From Lamellibrachia satsuma (Eukaryota > Annelida > Polychaeta > Sabellida > Siboglinidae), in assembly GCA_033239005.1 (NCBI GenBank), contig BSQZ01000038.1:3737501-3801500 (forward strand): a stretch of 64,000 nucleotides of DNA. Reading direction: 5' to 3'. Under the pieces are notes generated by a model. The model worked only from the letters and a program-made list of their open reading frames with translations. It was not told the DNA's origin and did not search any database. Below are positions 35,662 through 56,999 of this stretch, in pieces. The position numbers and the translations under genes are program-made. The first letter of the stretch is position 1. Every line of letters begins with the position of its first letter.

Positions 35662-38660
35662 ATGACTACCGAAAAAGATCCATATTTTAACATAGAGAGT
35701 ATTATAGAAGACACTGATGGAGAGTGTAAGACAAACTATCTAGGTAATGTACATGACTGTTTAAGAAAGTGTAATTATTACACCGACTCTGAACTTTACA
35801 ACCTACAATGTAAATATGACACAAACAATAAGTTATCTACATGGACAGTAAATTGTAGAAGTTTATCCAACAATTTTGACAAACTTGAATACAGCCTAAA
35901 ATCAATAAATGTTAACTTCGACTGTATAGGTATAACCGAAACTTGAATACAACCTAAAATCACTAAATATTAACTTTGACTGTATAGGTATAACCGAAAC
36001 TTGGCTAAAGCCAGGGGAAAGCATCGATAGTTATAATATGAAAGATTACACATTTCTGTCAAAACCTAGAATGGAAAAACGAGGAAGAGGTGTTGGTATG
36101 TATATTGCTAACAGGTTAAAGTTTAAGGAAAAAAATTACATAAATACAAACTCTGAGAATTGTCTATATGAATCATTATTTGTATATTGTTATTGGTGCT
36201 ATTTACAAACCGCCTGACACATGCATACATACATTTATTATACAATTTAATTATTTATTAGGAAGAATTTAAAATGAAAGAAAGAAATGCATATTAATGG
36301 CAGATTTTAACATCGACTTACTTATGGCTGACACAAACCACCAAAAAACAGATTTTGTCCATAATATGTTTGCCAATGCAATCTATCCAACAAGGGTCAC
36401 ACGACAGACAGCTACAGTCATAGACAATATTATAACCAACATGCATGAGTATTCAATAAAATCTGGTATCCTTTATAATGACATATCAGATCACTTCCTG
36501 ATATTTACCTTTTATGAATTAGGGGTAAAAAGAGAAAATGAGTACAAAATTGTTTACAAACGCATGGCTAGCCCAGCAAATATAAGCATATTAAAACACA
36601 ATTACAAACTTCAAACTGGGAGGAGGTGTACAAAGATGGAAACCCCTGCACTTCATATGATACCTTTCTGGAAATACTAAACTCACAAATGAATGAATGC
36701 TTACCGTGGAAAAAATTTAAGGTAAAAACCTGCAAAAGCGAAAGGCTCACGAAAGATATTCTGTAGGCAAAAAAATCACCTGTTCAAAATAGTTTAGTGC
36801 AACCCTTTTACCGAAAGAGAGATTACTCATGTAATCAGACAGTCACAGAAAAAATATGTTAAAGACAAATTTTAGTTATATAAAAATTATTGCAGGAAAA
36901 CATGGAACACCATAAATGAAGTTATAAAGTCTAAAGACAATAAATATGTAATAAATGATAAACTTATTACATTAAACGGTACCCACTGTACATACAAAAG
37001 GGAAATAGTGGACCATTTCAATAATTATTTTACCAACATAAGTCATCGCCTTAATGTAAACTTAACACAAACAGGTAATGACCCAAAACAATTTATAAAA
37101 AAAATGCATCAAGTTTTTTCTGTACACCTACATATCCTAAGGAAATAATTAACATAGTGAAAAAGCAAATTCAAGGAAATCAAGTGGATTCGACAATGTT
37201 GATCCATACAGTATTAAACAAGTTATACCTCAAATTGCAAAACAACTTGCCCACATTTTCAATAATTCACTGACTGGCATTGTGCCCAGCAAATAAAACT
37301 AGCAAAGGTTATCCCTTTGTATAAAAGTAAAAAATCTGAACTATTCTCAAATTGTATACCTATTTCTATCCTTCCATGCCTCACAAAAATACTGGAACAC
37401 CTAATGTACAATAGGCTTTACAATTGTTTAACAGAACACAACATAATATAAAAAAACAATACGGATTTAGGAAAACCTATTCTACGTATATGGCACTGAA
37501 TGATTTGGTTGATAAAATATCAAGTAACATGGACCATAACAAATATAGTATAGGTGTTTTTCTTAATCTCTCCAAGGTTTCCGATACAATAGATAATAAC
37601 ATTTTAATAAATAAACTTCAATGCTACGGTATTAGAGGTACTGGTTGCAACTTGTTTAAAAGCTACCTTAATAACAGAAGACAGTATGTATCGCATAACA
37701 AAGCAGATTCAAAATATATGACAATTACATGTGGAGTTCCACAAGGATCTACATTAGGCCCATTACTTTTTATTTGATGTATAAATGATATTGAAAATAT
37801 ATCAGATATCCTAAATCCTATACTGTTTGCAGATGACACAAGTGTTTTTCATGCTCATACATGCTTCAACACTCTCATCGAAGAGGTAAACACAGATATA
37901 CAAAAAATCTCAACATGGTTCCGTCTCAACAAACTTTCCTTAAACACCAAAAAGTAAAATTTTATTATATTCACATCAAAAGGAAAAACATAAAATATCA
38001 ACAGTGCCTTAATACAAGTAGATGGAAACAAAATAAAGCATGTCAAATTCACCAAATTCCTAGGAATATTTATAGACGAACACTTAAGCTGAACAACACA
38101 TATTGACAACATATCAAAACAAGTAGCACGGAATGTGGGAATGCTTAACAAAGTAAAACATGTTCTCCCTATGTATATAATGATAACTATTTATTGTTCA
38201 TTGATTTTATCACATTTACAATATTGCACTCTATTATGGGAAAATTCATATTGTACAAACTTAAACAAACTAAGAATACTACAGAAGAAAGCTATTAGGA
38301 TAATCACAAATTCTCATTACATCGCACACACTGAACCTCTATTCTCAAAGTTAAACACTATTAAAATTGGACGATCTATATAAACATCAGCTAGGTATTT
38401 TTATGTATAAAGCAGCAAATAGCAAACTCCCTGATTCTATGTCATCAATGCTTACGAGAACACAAAGTATACACAAACATAATCTAAGGAACCAAAATAG
38501 TTGTTACATCCAAACCATAAGAACAAACAGCAGGAAATGTACAATAAATTATTCAGTACCAGTATTCTGGAATGAATTACCCAGTAAATTAAAACAGCTT
38601 GTTTCCATTAACCAAATTAAAAATAAGCTGAAAGAACTGTTACTCTCTAAGTATCAATGA
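35662..38660 (+). pseudogene. LINE ORF2 (endonuclease-RT), multiply broken
   Basis: It starts 3 nt after the ORF1 stop, in the same frame. Endonuclease motifs: WTVNCRSLS, GITETWLKP, ADFNIDLL and SDHFLIF. RT motifs: KKQYGFRKTYSTYMALNDLV, SKVSDTID (usually SKAFDTID), CGVPQGSTLGPLLF, LFADDTSVF and the C-terminal block with LPSKLKQLVSINQIKNKLKE. A 58-bp direct duplication at about 35,884-36,000 brings TGA into frame at GITET. Further frameshifts fall near 36,250, 36,680, 37,780 and 38,380. Inactive. Confidence 0.85.
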
Positions 38661-39403
38661 CTTTACAACACTGCAAATAAGAAACTTTGGATTTGTACAA
38701 AATGTAATCTATATCTACATTTATTTTCACATGGTGGAGAAGACCATGTGGTTCATGCTTATGTAATGTTTAATGTAGGCAGGATCATGTATTACTTAAT
38801 GTATTGATGCTCACATTTAATGAATAAATGTGTAGTTAGTGTATTATTTGTTCATATAATTCAAAGTACAAATTATATGTTGATATTTAAGCAAAATGTT
38901 TTTAGATTCAATTTGTAATTGTATAACTTACACTATACATCTACATTTATTTTAACATAGTAGATAAAACCATGTATTGTTGTTCGTGTAGTATTTAATG
39001 TAGTCATGGTTCCTGCATTACTTAATGTGTTCATGTTCACATTGTACTGTATTCATGTGCAATAATTAGTTAGGTTATTAGTGTAGTATTTGTTCATAAC
39101 ATTCTAATTACAATTTGTATGTTCATATTTAAGCAATTTATTATTTGTTTACATTAATTGTATTTCACTTGCAATAATGTTGCTTAGTATATGTTTTTGG
39201 CTTAAGCCTAAGGAAGCAAAATATGTTGATTTATTTCTGGGTGGTCCTCGTCATAAGCCCCGCGGGGTTTCTAGAGGATCTCCTTGGTTGCTCTGCTATT
39301 TGTATAATCAGTGACTCAAATCATATTGTAAGTATGTTCAAATATATGTGTAGCCAAAATAAAATGATTCATTCATTATCATTCATTCATTCATTATACG
39401 CGG

Positions 39404-39540
39404 AAAAGAGGAAGGCCTCAGATGAGACGTGTGGATGAGATCAGCGATACACCTAAGAAAACAGGAAGGCCTCAGATGAGACGTGTGGATGGGAACAGTG
39501 ATGCAGCTAAGCTGACAATGGACGAGTGCAGCAGCAGAAG
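39404..39540 (+). repeat. 54-bp minisatellite, about two units
   Basis: Unit AGGAAGGCCTCAGATGAGAC followed by GTGTGGATGAGATCAGTGAT and 14 more bases. The duplicate at 59,988-60,257 has about five units, so the number changed after the duplication. In one frame it encodes GRPQMRRVDEISDTTKK repeats. Confidence 0.85.
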
Positions 39541-39589
39541 TTAGAGTTCAGAAAACCGGGGGAAAGTTAGAGGAAGTAATATATCACAC

Positions 39590-39690
39590 AAGCACGCGCA
39601 CGCGCGCGCACACACACACACAAACACGCACACGCACAAACACACACGCACATACACGCACACACACACAAAAACACACGCATACAGTTC
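39590..39690 (+). repeat. CA/CG-rich microsatellite
   Basis: Imperfect CA repeat with CG interruptions, 45 bp before exon 2. The duplicate at 60,335-60,457 is longer and richer in CGCG. Confidence 0.85.
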
Positions 39691-39734
39691 TTTGTGATTG
39701 TTCTTTGGATAGTGAAATAGTTTTGTTATTGTAG

Positions 39735-48855
<9,121 letters not shown>

Positions 48856-49430
48856 GAGCATGTTGATTTGACGATGGCACGTTGAAGACATTCCAGAGCA
48901 AAAAAGCTCAATTAGCTATGTTTAAAAATATACTATACCTTGAATTATTATCTGAGTTGTTGCTTTGAAAGACCTTTTGCTATCCAGTCAAATATTCGGG
49001 AATAACTGTAATATTGTGTTTCATATATTACTGCGCCTAACCGTTGCTAAAAAATGTTGTCGTCCAAGGTATTGACGATTTCATAATACTGTGATATTAC
49101 TTCTATAGGGTAAATGTTTAATCGGAAGGAGTGTGCAACATCCATCATATAATATGTGTTTTACTTTGGTTGATTAACTACAATTTGGAGTGCGATATTT
49201 TCATGATGATAACATTTTTCGAAAGAGTGTGTGTATGTGACAGTTCGTTTTATGAGGACGATATTCAGATTGTCACAACTGTTTGTTTACGGGAAGACGT
49301 TTTTTTTGGACGACTTGAGTAGGCAAATATATATACCTACTTAGTTTAAAGGTGCATCCTCAAATCGATTGCAGAGTTTACCCTGTATAACTGTATTAAT
49401 TAGTGAGTGTGACCAAAGACGTATTTAGGG
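48856..49430. other. 3' flank of the gene
   Basis: Its first 100 bp are duplicated at 63,899-64,000. I see no canonical AATAAA close to the stop. No other feature is visible. Confidence 0.5.
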
Positions 49431-49800
49431 GCGAGGCCATTGAGCCATGGCCCCTTTGACGTATTTAGAGGGAGGCCATTGGACCTTGGCTCCCTTTGAC
49501 TAACATTTTCTCCCGTACTTTGTAGGATGGGTGACCAGGCTTGGCCTCCCTCTTTGGCATCCCCCTTTGGCCTCCTTCTGTGGCGTCCCCCTTTCGCCTC
49601 CCTTTGTCGCCTCGCCCTTTCGCCTCCCTCTGTGGCGTCCCCCTTTGACCTCCCTCTCTGTCGTCCCCTTTGGCTTCCCTCTGTGGCGTCCCCCTTCGGC
49701 CTCTATCTATGGCGTCCCCATTGGCCTCCCTCTGTGGCGTCCCCCTTTGGCCTCCCTCTGTGGCGTCCCCTTTGGCTCCCTCTGTGGCTGTGTTTGTCCT
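49430..49800. repeat. Polypyrimidine minisatellite
   Basis: Repeats of GTCCCCCTTTGGCCTCCCTC with variants of about 18-27 bp. Its reverse complement (GGCCAAAGGGGGAC type) matches the polypurine array at 51,060-51,410, giving an inverted pair about 1.3 kb apart. Confidence 0.85.
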
Positions 49801-50529
49801 AAGCAATATTGCAGTAAGTAATCATTCCTTTCCAATGTTTATAGTTCAAATGTATTTGATGCAGTTCTGGAGGCTGCATTTAATTGTTTTATTTAATGTT
49901 GGTGTCGTTGCTGAAATTGTTTCCTTTGTGGTTTCCTCTGTATTCTGAAAGCAGTGCTTTGGTAATTAACTTTGCAAGGTTTGTGAAAACTTATGAATAT
50001 ATGTTTGATAGTATGCAGTGCAAATAAGTTAAAATTAAGTTATTATGATTGTGGATGGCATAACTCATCTGCATCTAGTTTATACAGTATCACTAATGAA
50101 GTCACTTATTGGACGTACTGGTGGCATTTTGTTGACAGCTTACACTGCAGGTATGTCATAGATAATCTGTATTCGTGGAATTCGGGAACACTCCATTAAC
50201 AATGTGTACTTCGTATTACGACACCGTGCAGTGGTTATTGTATTTCATGACATTTTGGTGGAAAGTTATCATATAAAATAGTTAAGTATATTCGGTCAAT
50301 TACTGTGTCGAACACATAAGTCCTGCAGTTACCTATAGCAGGACGGACAGGAACAATGTATTGTCTGTGTCAAGTAGTTAGTGTGTCTTGTGTCTGAATT
50401 GTGCACTGCACACTTACTATTTTTAAACACATTTGTCATCTTAGCTACAAACAGTTTGGGGTCTAAAATTTAATATAAAATTCACGCCAATGTTAAAATT
50501 TTGATACAAATTAGGTGTATGTGACCTGG

Positions 50530-51010
50530 ACAGTGTTTGCTCTTATTAACACTCGTGGATGGCGCCATAACTTGCTTGATACATAATATATGGTATTTAC
50601 CTGTACTTTATACAATAGCCACTGTGGTGTTGCCACAAGCTAATTGTACGGTTGCTTAATTATAATAATGTCGTATTTCATTCTTTACATTAAAATACAA
50701 GGTTATTTAACTGTACGAGAATTTGTTGGTTGCGCGGGAGGCGAGCCAGTGGTTTGGTTTGGTGCTGATATCTGGTGGATCAATCAGTGGTTGGCCCTGG
50801 GCACGCTGTTTGTAGTTGACACTACACAGAAGATCGTTTTGTGTGGCGTGCTTATAATTGCTTGTTCTTATCGATCTTTTCCACCCTCGTGTGATATAAT
50901 CAGTCGACCACAGGAGATCACGAAGGACCACGCTGCTTAGTGCCGCTTGTTGTTGTTGTTGTTGTTTAGCACCGGTTATTGTTGCCGTTGATGTTGTCAA
51001 ATGTGTTGTT
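50530..51010 (+). repeat. Dispersed repeat, inverted partner of 61-545
   Basis: An open plus frame (50,644-50,940) encodes FGADIWWINQWLALGTLFVV and GVLIIACSYRS, aligned with the minus-strand frame of the copy at 61-545. It ends in a TTG simple repeat. It sits exactly between the two inverted minisatellites. Family unknown. Confidence 0.6.
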
Positions 51011-51059
51011 TAGTCATAACCACTGGTAATGAAACTCTATTAAACTTTGTCTTTGTGTG

Positions 51060-51410
51060 TTTTCAAGGCCAAAGTGGAGGCCAAAGAGGGTGGCCAAAAG
51101 GGAACGTCAAAGAGGGTGGCCAAAAGGGGAGGCCAAAAGCGAAGGTCAAGGGGAGGTAAAAAGGGGATGTAAAAGGGGGAGGCCAAAGGGTAGGCCACGG
51201 GGGGGGCAAAGTGGAGGCAAAAGAGGGAGGCCAAATGTGGAGGCCAAAAAAGGATTGTCAAAGAGGGTGAGCAAAGGGTAGGCCAAAGGGGAGGATAAAA
51301 ATGAGGCCAAAGGGGAGGCCAAATAGGGTTATCAAACAAGTTGGCCAATTGGGGAGGTCAAAGGGTAGACTAAAACGAACACCAAAGTGGAAGACCAAAC
51401 GGGAAGGCCA
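51060..51410. repeat. Polypurine minisatellite
   Basis: Variants of GGCCAAAGGGGAGGCCAAAA on the plus strand. Inverted partner of 49,430-49,800. Long purine runs of this kind can form triplex structures. Confidence 0.85.
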
Positions 51411-51455
51411 AGATACTAGTGCTAGCACTACCTCACATACGTTTTTGTTTTTTTC

Positions 51456-51464
51456 GTGTGTGTG

Positions 51465-51556
<92 letters not shown>

Positions 51557-51572
51557 TCTCTCTCTTTCTTTA

Positions 51573-51605
<33 letters not shown>

Positions 51606-51680
51606 GCGTGTGCGTGTGCGTGTGCGTGTGCGAGTGCGTGTGCGTGTGCGTGTGTGTGTGCGTGTGTGTGTACATGCTTG
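51456..51680. repeat. TG microsatellite with CG/CT islands
   Basis: Pure TG for about 85 bp, then CTCTCTCTTTCTTTA, then TGTGCG-type repeat. Confidence 0.97.
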
Positions 51681-51689
51681 CAGTGCGAA

Positions 51690-52025
51690 TGTATTAACAA
51701 AACTGACAAATATCTCAAAAAGGCGGGTGACACGACGAACCAATGGCTTCATTTTCCACTTCCCACCTGCAGTTTCTCGCTTTGAATAGCAATCAGATTA
51801 CTTAGAGCAGCTTAGTGTACCTGTAGAAATAGTAGTCACGAAAATAAAGACGTCTGGAAGTTGGTGTTAGGGGAATTCAGGGATGATTTCAATGTTTTAA
51901 AGGTAAAAACAATTTCTCAAAAAGGGGGTTTCCTCAAACCACCCGCCCCCCCACCCCCCGTGGACGGGCATGAAACACTTGCTGAATTATAGTAAGATTA
52001 ACAAACCTATGCAAACACTGTATAT
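51690..52025. other. Spacer, no feature seen
   Basis: A C-rich stretch (about 51,938-51,960) is the only notable composition feature. Confidence 0.4.
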
Positions 52026-52029
52026 ACCC

Positions 52030-52400
52030 TTAAGAGTTCGTTGGGTGTCCAGTCTTTACTTTACGTATTCCAGCTTTCCGTGTTGTCCGTTTTGCACTCG
52101 CGAGCAGTATGCCGTAAAATGTCACGCTACTCGCTGTTGGAAAATGTGAGTCATTGTGCGTGACGAGCGATACCTTGAAGAATATCACTTTGTGGTCGAT
52201 GATGGTGTCAAATGCTGCGAACAAAGTCAGATGTACAATGCTGACAACGCTCTGATTGTCCATTGCGTACAAAATGTCGTTCCACACACAGGCAAGGGCC
52301 GTCTCGACACTGTGACTGGGCTTGTAGGCCGACTGGTTGGGTTCGCTGACATTGTGCTATGACACGTGAGTCGACAGCCTCGTGGAATCTACACGCTCTA
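52030..52400 (-). mobile_element. Antisense CR1/L2-like RT fragment
   Basis: The minus strand reads NQSAYKPSHSVETALACVWN, DILYAMDNQSVVSIV and FAAFDTI-IDHK (usual SAAFDTIDH, with one inserted codon). It is the N-terminal RT block only. A short truncated insertion. Confidence 0.75.
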
Positions 52401-52604
52401 TTTTTTGGACAAGTAGGGCAGAATTGGTTATATAGAATTTTTTGAATTGTTTTTATAGAATTTTATAATTGTTTCAACATCGGAACGTTTTTAAAAATGG
52501 TCAACATAGCCATCTTCAACATAGCCTTGAACGCGGCAAATATATTGCTTCTCTAACGGTAAATATCTTTAGTATGTCAGCTAATGTAGAAGATAAACTG
52601 GTAA

Positions 52605-52945
52605 ATTCAGGGGGAGATAGAGTGAGACAGAGGGAGACATAGGGAGACATAGGGAGGCGGAGAGCGACACGAGGAAACATATTGAGACATAGGGAGTTAG
52701 TGACAGGCAGAGGGAGACAGCTAGAGACAAGGGAAGACATAGTGAGACAGGGTCGAAAGAGATAGACAGAGGGAGACAGAAAGAGGCAGGGGAAGAGAGA
52801 GACAGAGTGAATGTGAATACAGAGAGAGAAAAACAGAGGCGGGGAGATAGAGGGAGACAGATGGAGAAAAACAGAGACAGGAGGAGGGGGCAGTGTAGAC
52901 GGCGGAGAGATGAGGGTAAGATAGGGTGGTGAGACAGAGGAAGAA

Positions 52946-52996
<51 letters not shown>

Positions 52997-53190
52997 GAGA
53001 GAGAGAAAGCGAGAGAGAGAGAGAGAGAGAGAGAAAACGAGAGAGAGAGAGAGAAAGCGAGAGAGAGAGAGAGAGAGAAAGCGAGAGAGAGATGGGGGTA
53101 TAGTGGGAGACACGGGGAGACAGAAGGAGACAGAGGGCGACATATGGAGACAGGGGGAGACGGTGGAGACAGAGGGAGACACATGTTAGG
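52605..53190. repeat. GGGAGACA minisatellite with an internal GA tract
   Basis: Degenerate AGGGAGACA units on both sides of a GAGAGA/GAAAGCGAGA core (about 52,940-53,092). The long Ser-Leu frames on its minus strand are repeat artefacts. Confidence 0.92.
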
Positions 53191-53502
53191 CCCTAATGAC
53201 TGTTGTATGTTCTTAACCCATTTAATCCCGGTATCCTATATGTAGAACACCCAGTTTACTTTCATTCGCGAGATAACAACACTAATATTCTGAATGTGTT
53301 ATGGCTATTCAAATAACTAAAGGAAGCTTCCGGACCACATTTCACGCGCATGTGATGTTTAGATTATATGAACGTGAGGAATGTCAAGTTCAAAGTAAGA
53401 GTTTTGTTCCAATTTCCTCTTATCATGATGTCTAACAGAATGTGAGTTCCAGCTCTCACTTAAAATGAACATCGGTATTTCTGCTTATGTATAAATAAAC
53501 GC

Positions 53503-53665
<163 letters not shown>

Positions 53666-53819
53666 TAATGTGTAGATTACGAAAAGATAAGTATAAAATA
53701 TAAGGATGGAAACTTTACATGGTGTCATGTCGTCCTAAGTATAGAACGCTAGACACTAGAGGCCTGGTGTAGTTTATCCACACATAATGACAAGATTGTG
53801 TTTTGTCACTGGTGCTTAT

Positions 53820-53906
53820 CCAATGGCACCTAGCAAGCATCCAAGCTATCACCGATATCTTGTCCAATGGCACCTAGCAGGCATCCAAGCTATCACCGAT
53901 ATCTTG
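53820..53906 (+). repeat. 44-bp tandem duplication
   Basis: Two units of CCAATGGCACCTAGCA..GCATCCAAGCTATCACC, differing at one base (AAGC/AGGC). Confidence 0.9.
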
Positions 53907-53909
53907 CTT

Positions 53910-54435
53910 TCTAGGTAATATATAGCATAAAATGCAGACCTGACACTTTTTGGTCGAAATCAGTATTTTTATTTGAAATTCTTTATTAATCCGGAAAACA
54001 TCTGTCTTTGGATAATCGGCCTATAGCATTCCTATTCTGATCAAGAGTCGTTATCTACCAGGCTACGGAATATACCTACATCAAACGAAATCTGCTGTTT
54101 GGCCATAAATCTGCCGATCATTAACACTATTAATGTTATAGGTGTGTCGTTCGATGTTATGCTTTTGTGAGAGACACAAGAAAACGTGTATTTTATAAAG
54201 CAATATTCCTTTTGACACAAATCTGTGTGAAATGGGAAATGGCCGTATGCTTCACAAAACCCTCAAATCCGTATGATATGCTAAGTCTGAAAATATGTTA
54301 ATTCGGCTGGTTCATATAAATGGTGGGTGTGGACGAAAATAAAGTGTACCTACCGGGAGTTACACGTAACGGACTTTGTTCTATTTTGGGGGTTATGCTG
54401 CAGTGATGTTCTGGCAATATTCGAAGAGGAGAAAC
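53910..54435. other. Spacer, no feature seen
   Basis: No coding, repeat or RNA signature recognised. Confidence 0.4.
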
Positions 54436-54439
54436 ATTT

Positions 54440-56320
54440 TCTGTCAGCGGATATTCCCACGAATCCTCAGACAGTTACTTACGGACTTACGGATCCCTTG
54501 GACGCCTTGTGTCGCATAGGGCATGTACAAGAGTCCGCCATCCCGCCCTGTCAGCCGCCCTCTGTGCCGCCTCTGTCCATGACGTCCATCTAAACGCGCC
54601 ATTCGTCGCCATGTCTCTTTTGGTCTTCCGATCGATCTATTTCCCACAGGTGTCCAATTCATCACTATACGGCAGTCATTTGTATTTGCAAACCGAAGGA
54701 TATGGCCAATAAAATTCCATCGTCTAGCCTTGATGATGTCTGTTATCCTGCTTATTTCTACCTCTTCATACAGTTTTTTATTTGAAATTGTTCTTGGCCA
54801 GAAGATACGTATATTTCGACGCAAACATCTATTGTGAAATGTATTGAGCCTTTTTCCATCATTTTGGTTTACCTTCCAGCAACCTGCTCCGTATAGTAGA
54901 ACCGACATCACATTACTCTTGTAGATTCTGAGTTCCGTATTCCTTCGGTATTTGTTTGATGCCCACACTTTCCTCAGTGTATAATTGGCTGTTCTCGCTT
55001 TCTTTAGGCGTGCATTTATATCGGCTGTTGAACCTTTGTCTGCATCCATTACTGGGCCTAGATAAGTGAAACTCTCAACAGTTTCTACATCGTCTATGCC
55101 TATTACAATTGGGTGGTTATCATCTTGATCTTCACCACTTGCAGTGTAGTGTATTTCAGTTCTCTTTGCATGCACTTCTAGTTGTCTTATGTTGTACGTT
55201 TCTTCTTGATGTTGATAACAGAGCTAAATCGTCTGCAAAATCTAGGTCCTCCATCGTATCTAATCCCCATTGAATTCCTCTTTTCCTTTTGGTCAGTGTA
55301 AACAACGTTCTTTGTTCACATTTTGATTTTGATTTACCGTTTCCCAACGCTTTTATGCTCTTATCGATTTTTTTTTATAGTAGGCGGATTAGTGTCAATG
55401 TCAATGTCGAATAATTTATTGTTCAGAAAATCAACAGGATCGTCGGGTGCCTCTGAGAACCTCAGATAAGTGTTTTCTCCATCTCTCTATCTGGTCTGCT
55501 TCTGATTTTGTTACTTCTCCATCTTTGTTCTTGACCGGTGTACTTTTTCTGAAGATTTCATTATTTATTTTCTTGGTCAGTGTAAACAACGTTCTTTGTT
55601 CACATCTGGTTACAGCGTGCTCTGCTTGTTTTGCAAGGTTGTCCATATATCATCCTTTTGTCTGCACAAACACTGTTTTTAACGTCTTTGTATTTGGCTA
55701 TGTACTTGTTCTTTAGCATTGTCTTGAGTCTTCCCGACTTGGTAGCATTGGTTTTGTCCTTGGTTGCCTTCCGCTCGCTTACTTTTTCCAGGCTTCTTCC
55801 TGTCACCCATCCTCGTTGTGCGTGCGTTTTGGATCCAAGAACTTCCTCGCTAGCACCACAAATAGCTTCCTTCATCCCTGACCGGCAATCCTCTACTCTC
55901 TCAGTTTGTTCCAACACCTGAAACATATTACTCAGTGCAATCCTGAACTCTTGAGCAATTTCATACCATCACAGCTTATCAACATCATACCTCTTTCTAC
56001 CCCTTTTCTGCACCGACTATCTACACAGCTCAAGTTGGATATTAGCTACAACAGGTTCGCGATCACTGCCTACATCTGTCCTCTCCTTACCTTTACGAAT
56101 GTCAATGATCTTCTGAATCTTCTATCAATTGTGATGTGATCAATTTGGTTCTTGGTAACTCCATTTGGTGACGCCCACTTTAACTTGTGGATGCCCTTGT
56201 GCGGAAATATACTGCCACCGATTACAAGATTCTGTGTTTGACAAAACTCTGCGAATAAGAATCCATTTTCAATCATCTCTCCACATCCGTTTGTTCCCAT
56301 CACGACAGTACACGGACAAC
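54440..56320 (-). mobile_element. RTE-like LINE remnant, minus strand
   Basis: Reading down from 56,303: endonuclease tail (MGTNGCGEMIENG, GGSIFPHKGIHKLKWASPNG, KNQIDHI), linker (MKEAICGASEEVLGSKTH; LTKKINNEIFRKSTPVKNKD), then a jump to the catalytic block LDFADDLALLS (about 55,255-55,220), SFTYLGPVMDADKGSTADIN, SVLLYGAGCWKV, RRWNFIGHILRF and the terminal GRPKETWRRM. The RT N-terminal half is missing between about 55,350 and 55,430, and a copied CEQRTLFTLTK segment marks the junction. The motif order suits RTE-like elements; clade is tentative. Confidence 0.8.
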
Positions 56321-56329
56321 TATGTATAG

Positions 56330-56580
56330 CGGAGATGACTGCAGCCAGCGAAAGTTCTACATGTACGATCGATTCGGAAGGCGAGCAAGACGGTCATGTA
56401 TCAACAACTGTCCAATCCAACCAGCTGATTAACTCAAATAGAAAAAGAAGGAAATCTGGTCATGACTTACCAACACGGGACTATTGTCAGCATCGTCAAG
56501 TCCAACTGCATTCAGATCGTAGTGAACATGATGGTATGTATATGGACTGCAGACCACTCAAGCATTCTTGTGTGTGGTGG
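56330..56580 (+). other. Unassigned open frame with NLS-like patch
   Basis: An ATG at 56,335 opens a frame with TAASESSTCTIDSEGEQDGH and a basic NRKRRKSGHD patch, followed by GATGGTATGT, which could be a donor. It might be an exon of a gene I cannot see or a repeat fragment. No homology recognised. Confidence 0.25.
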
Positions 56581-56584
56581 TGGA

Positions 56585-56815
56585 TAGCACGGATGGTGTG
56601 CGAAACGGAAAGTGTACGAGTATGGTTATTTCGAGAGGAACCATTTACGTTCTTAGATGTTATGTGCAACCTGACTGCCACGTGACTGGAATTCCTCTGG
56701 CGTTTCAACGCCCGTAACTATCACCATTCGCAGCCGTAGTCTCAAACGGATTAAACAATCATGTCGGTGCATACAAGATAGCGTAAACCACTGAAAGACT
56801 TGGTTGCCTAATAGT
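56585..56815 (+). repeat. Array-unit remnant, left half
   Basis: Matches about 650-870 of unit A (CGAGAGGAACCAT, TGTGCAACCTGACTG, ACGGATTAA, AATCATGT.GGTGCATACAAGA) with scattered changes. The matching right half is at 58,325-58,437. Confidence 0.8.
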
Positions 56816-56999
56816 TATACAAGTATTTAATAATTTTATTATGATGTCACACTAAAATCGTGCTTATAGCACCTCAGTGCGTTTTACAATGTAACGGACA
56901 TTTAATATAATAGAATTGCACATAAAGTAAAACAGTAATTATGATTATGATCAATTAAAATTAAAATTCAAAACTTAAAATATATAAAATCAATTTACG

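Larger units (their letters stand above)
34700..39395 (+). mobile_element. Near full-length plus-strand LINE (Jockey superfamily, CR1/L2-like)
   Basis: Order: short 5' region, ORF1 (34,795-35,658), ORF2 (35,662-38,660) with endonuclease then RT, a long AT-rich 3' UTR, and an ATTC tetranucleotide tail (about 39,365-39,397). The tail type fits LINEs that end in short tandem repeats rather than poly(A). The element is broken by an in-frame stop in ORF1, a 58-bp tandem duplication in the endonuclease and many later frameshifts. It would lie in sense orientation within intron 1 of the gene. Its 3' part is duplicated at 58.44-59.99 kb. Confidence 0.85.

Noticed and set aside
49465..49821. Overlapping frames over the polypyrimidine minisatellite
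   Set aside because: Repeat-derived, open in several frames at once.
51301..51789. Frames of Val-Cys and His-Thr repeats over the TG tract
   Set aside because: Microsatellite artefact in every frame and both strands.
52516..53189. 222-codon Ser/Leu/Pro-rich minus-strand frame and a plus-strand Arg/Glu-rich frame
   Set aside because: Both arise from the GA/GGGAGACA repeat; composition mirrors the repeat unit.
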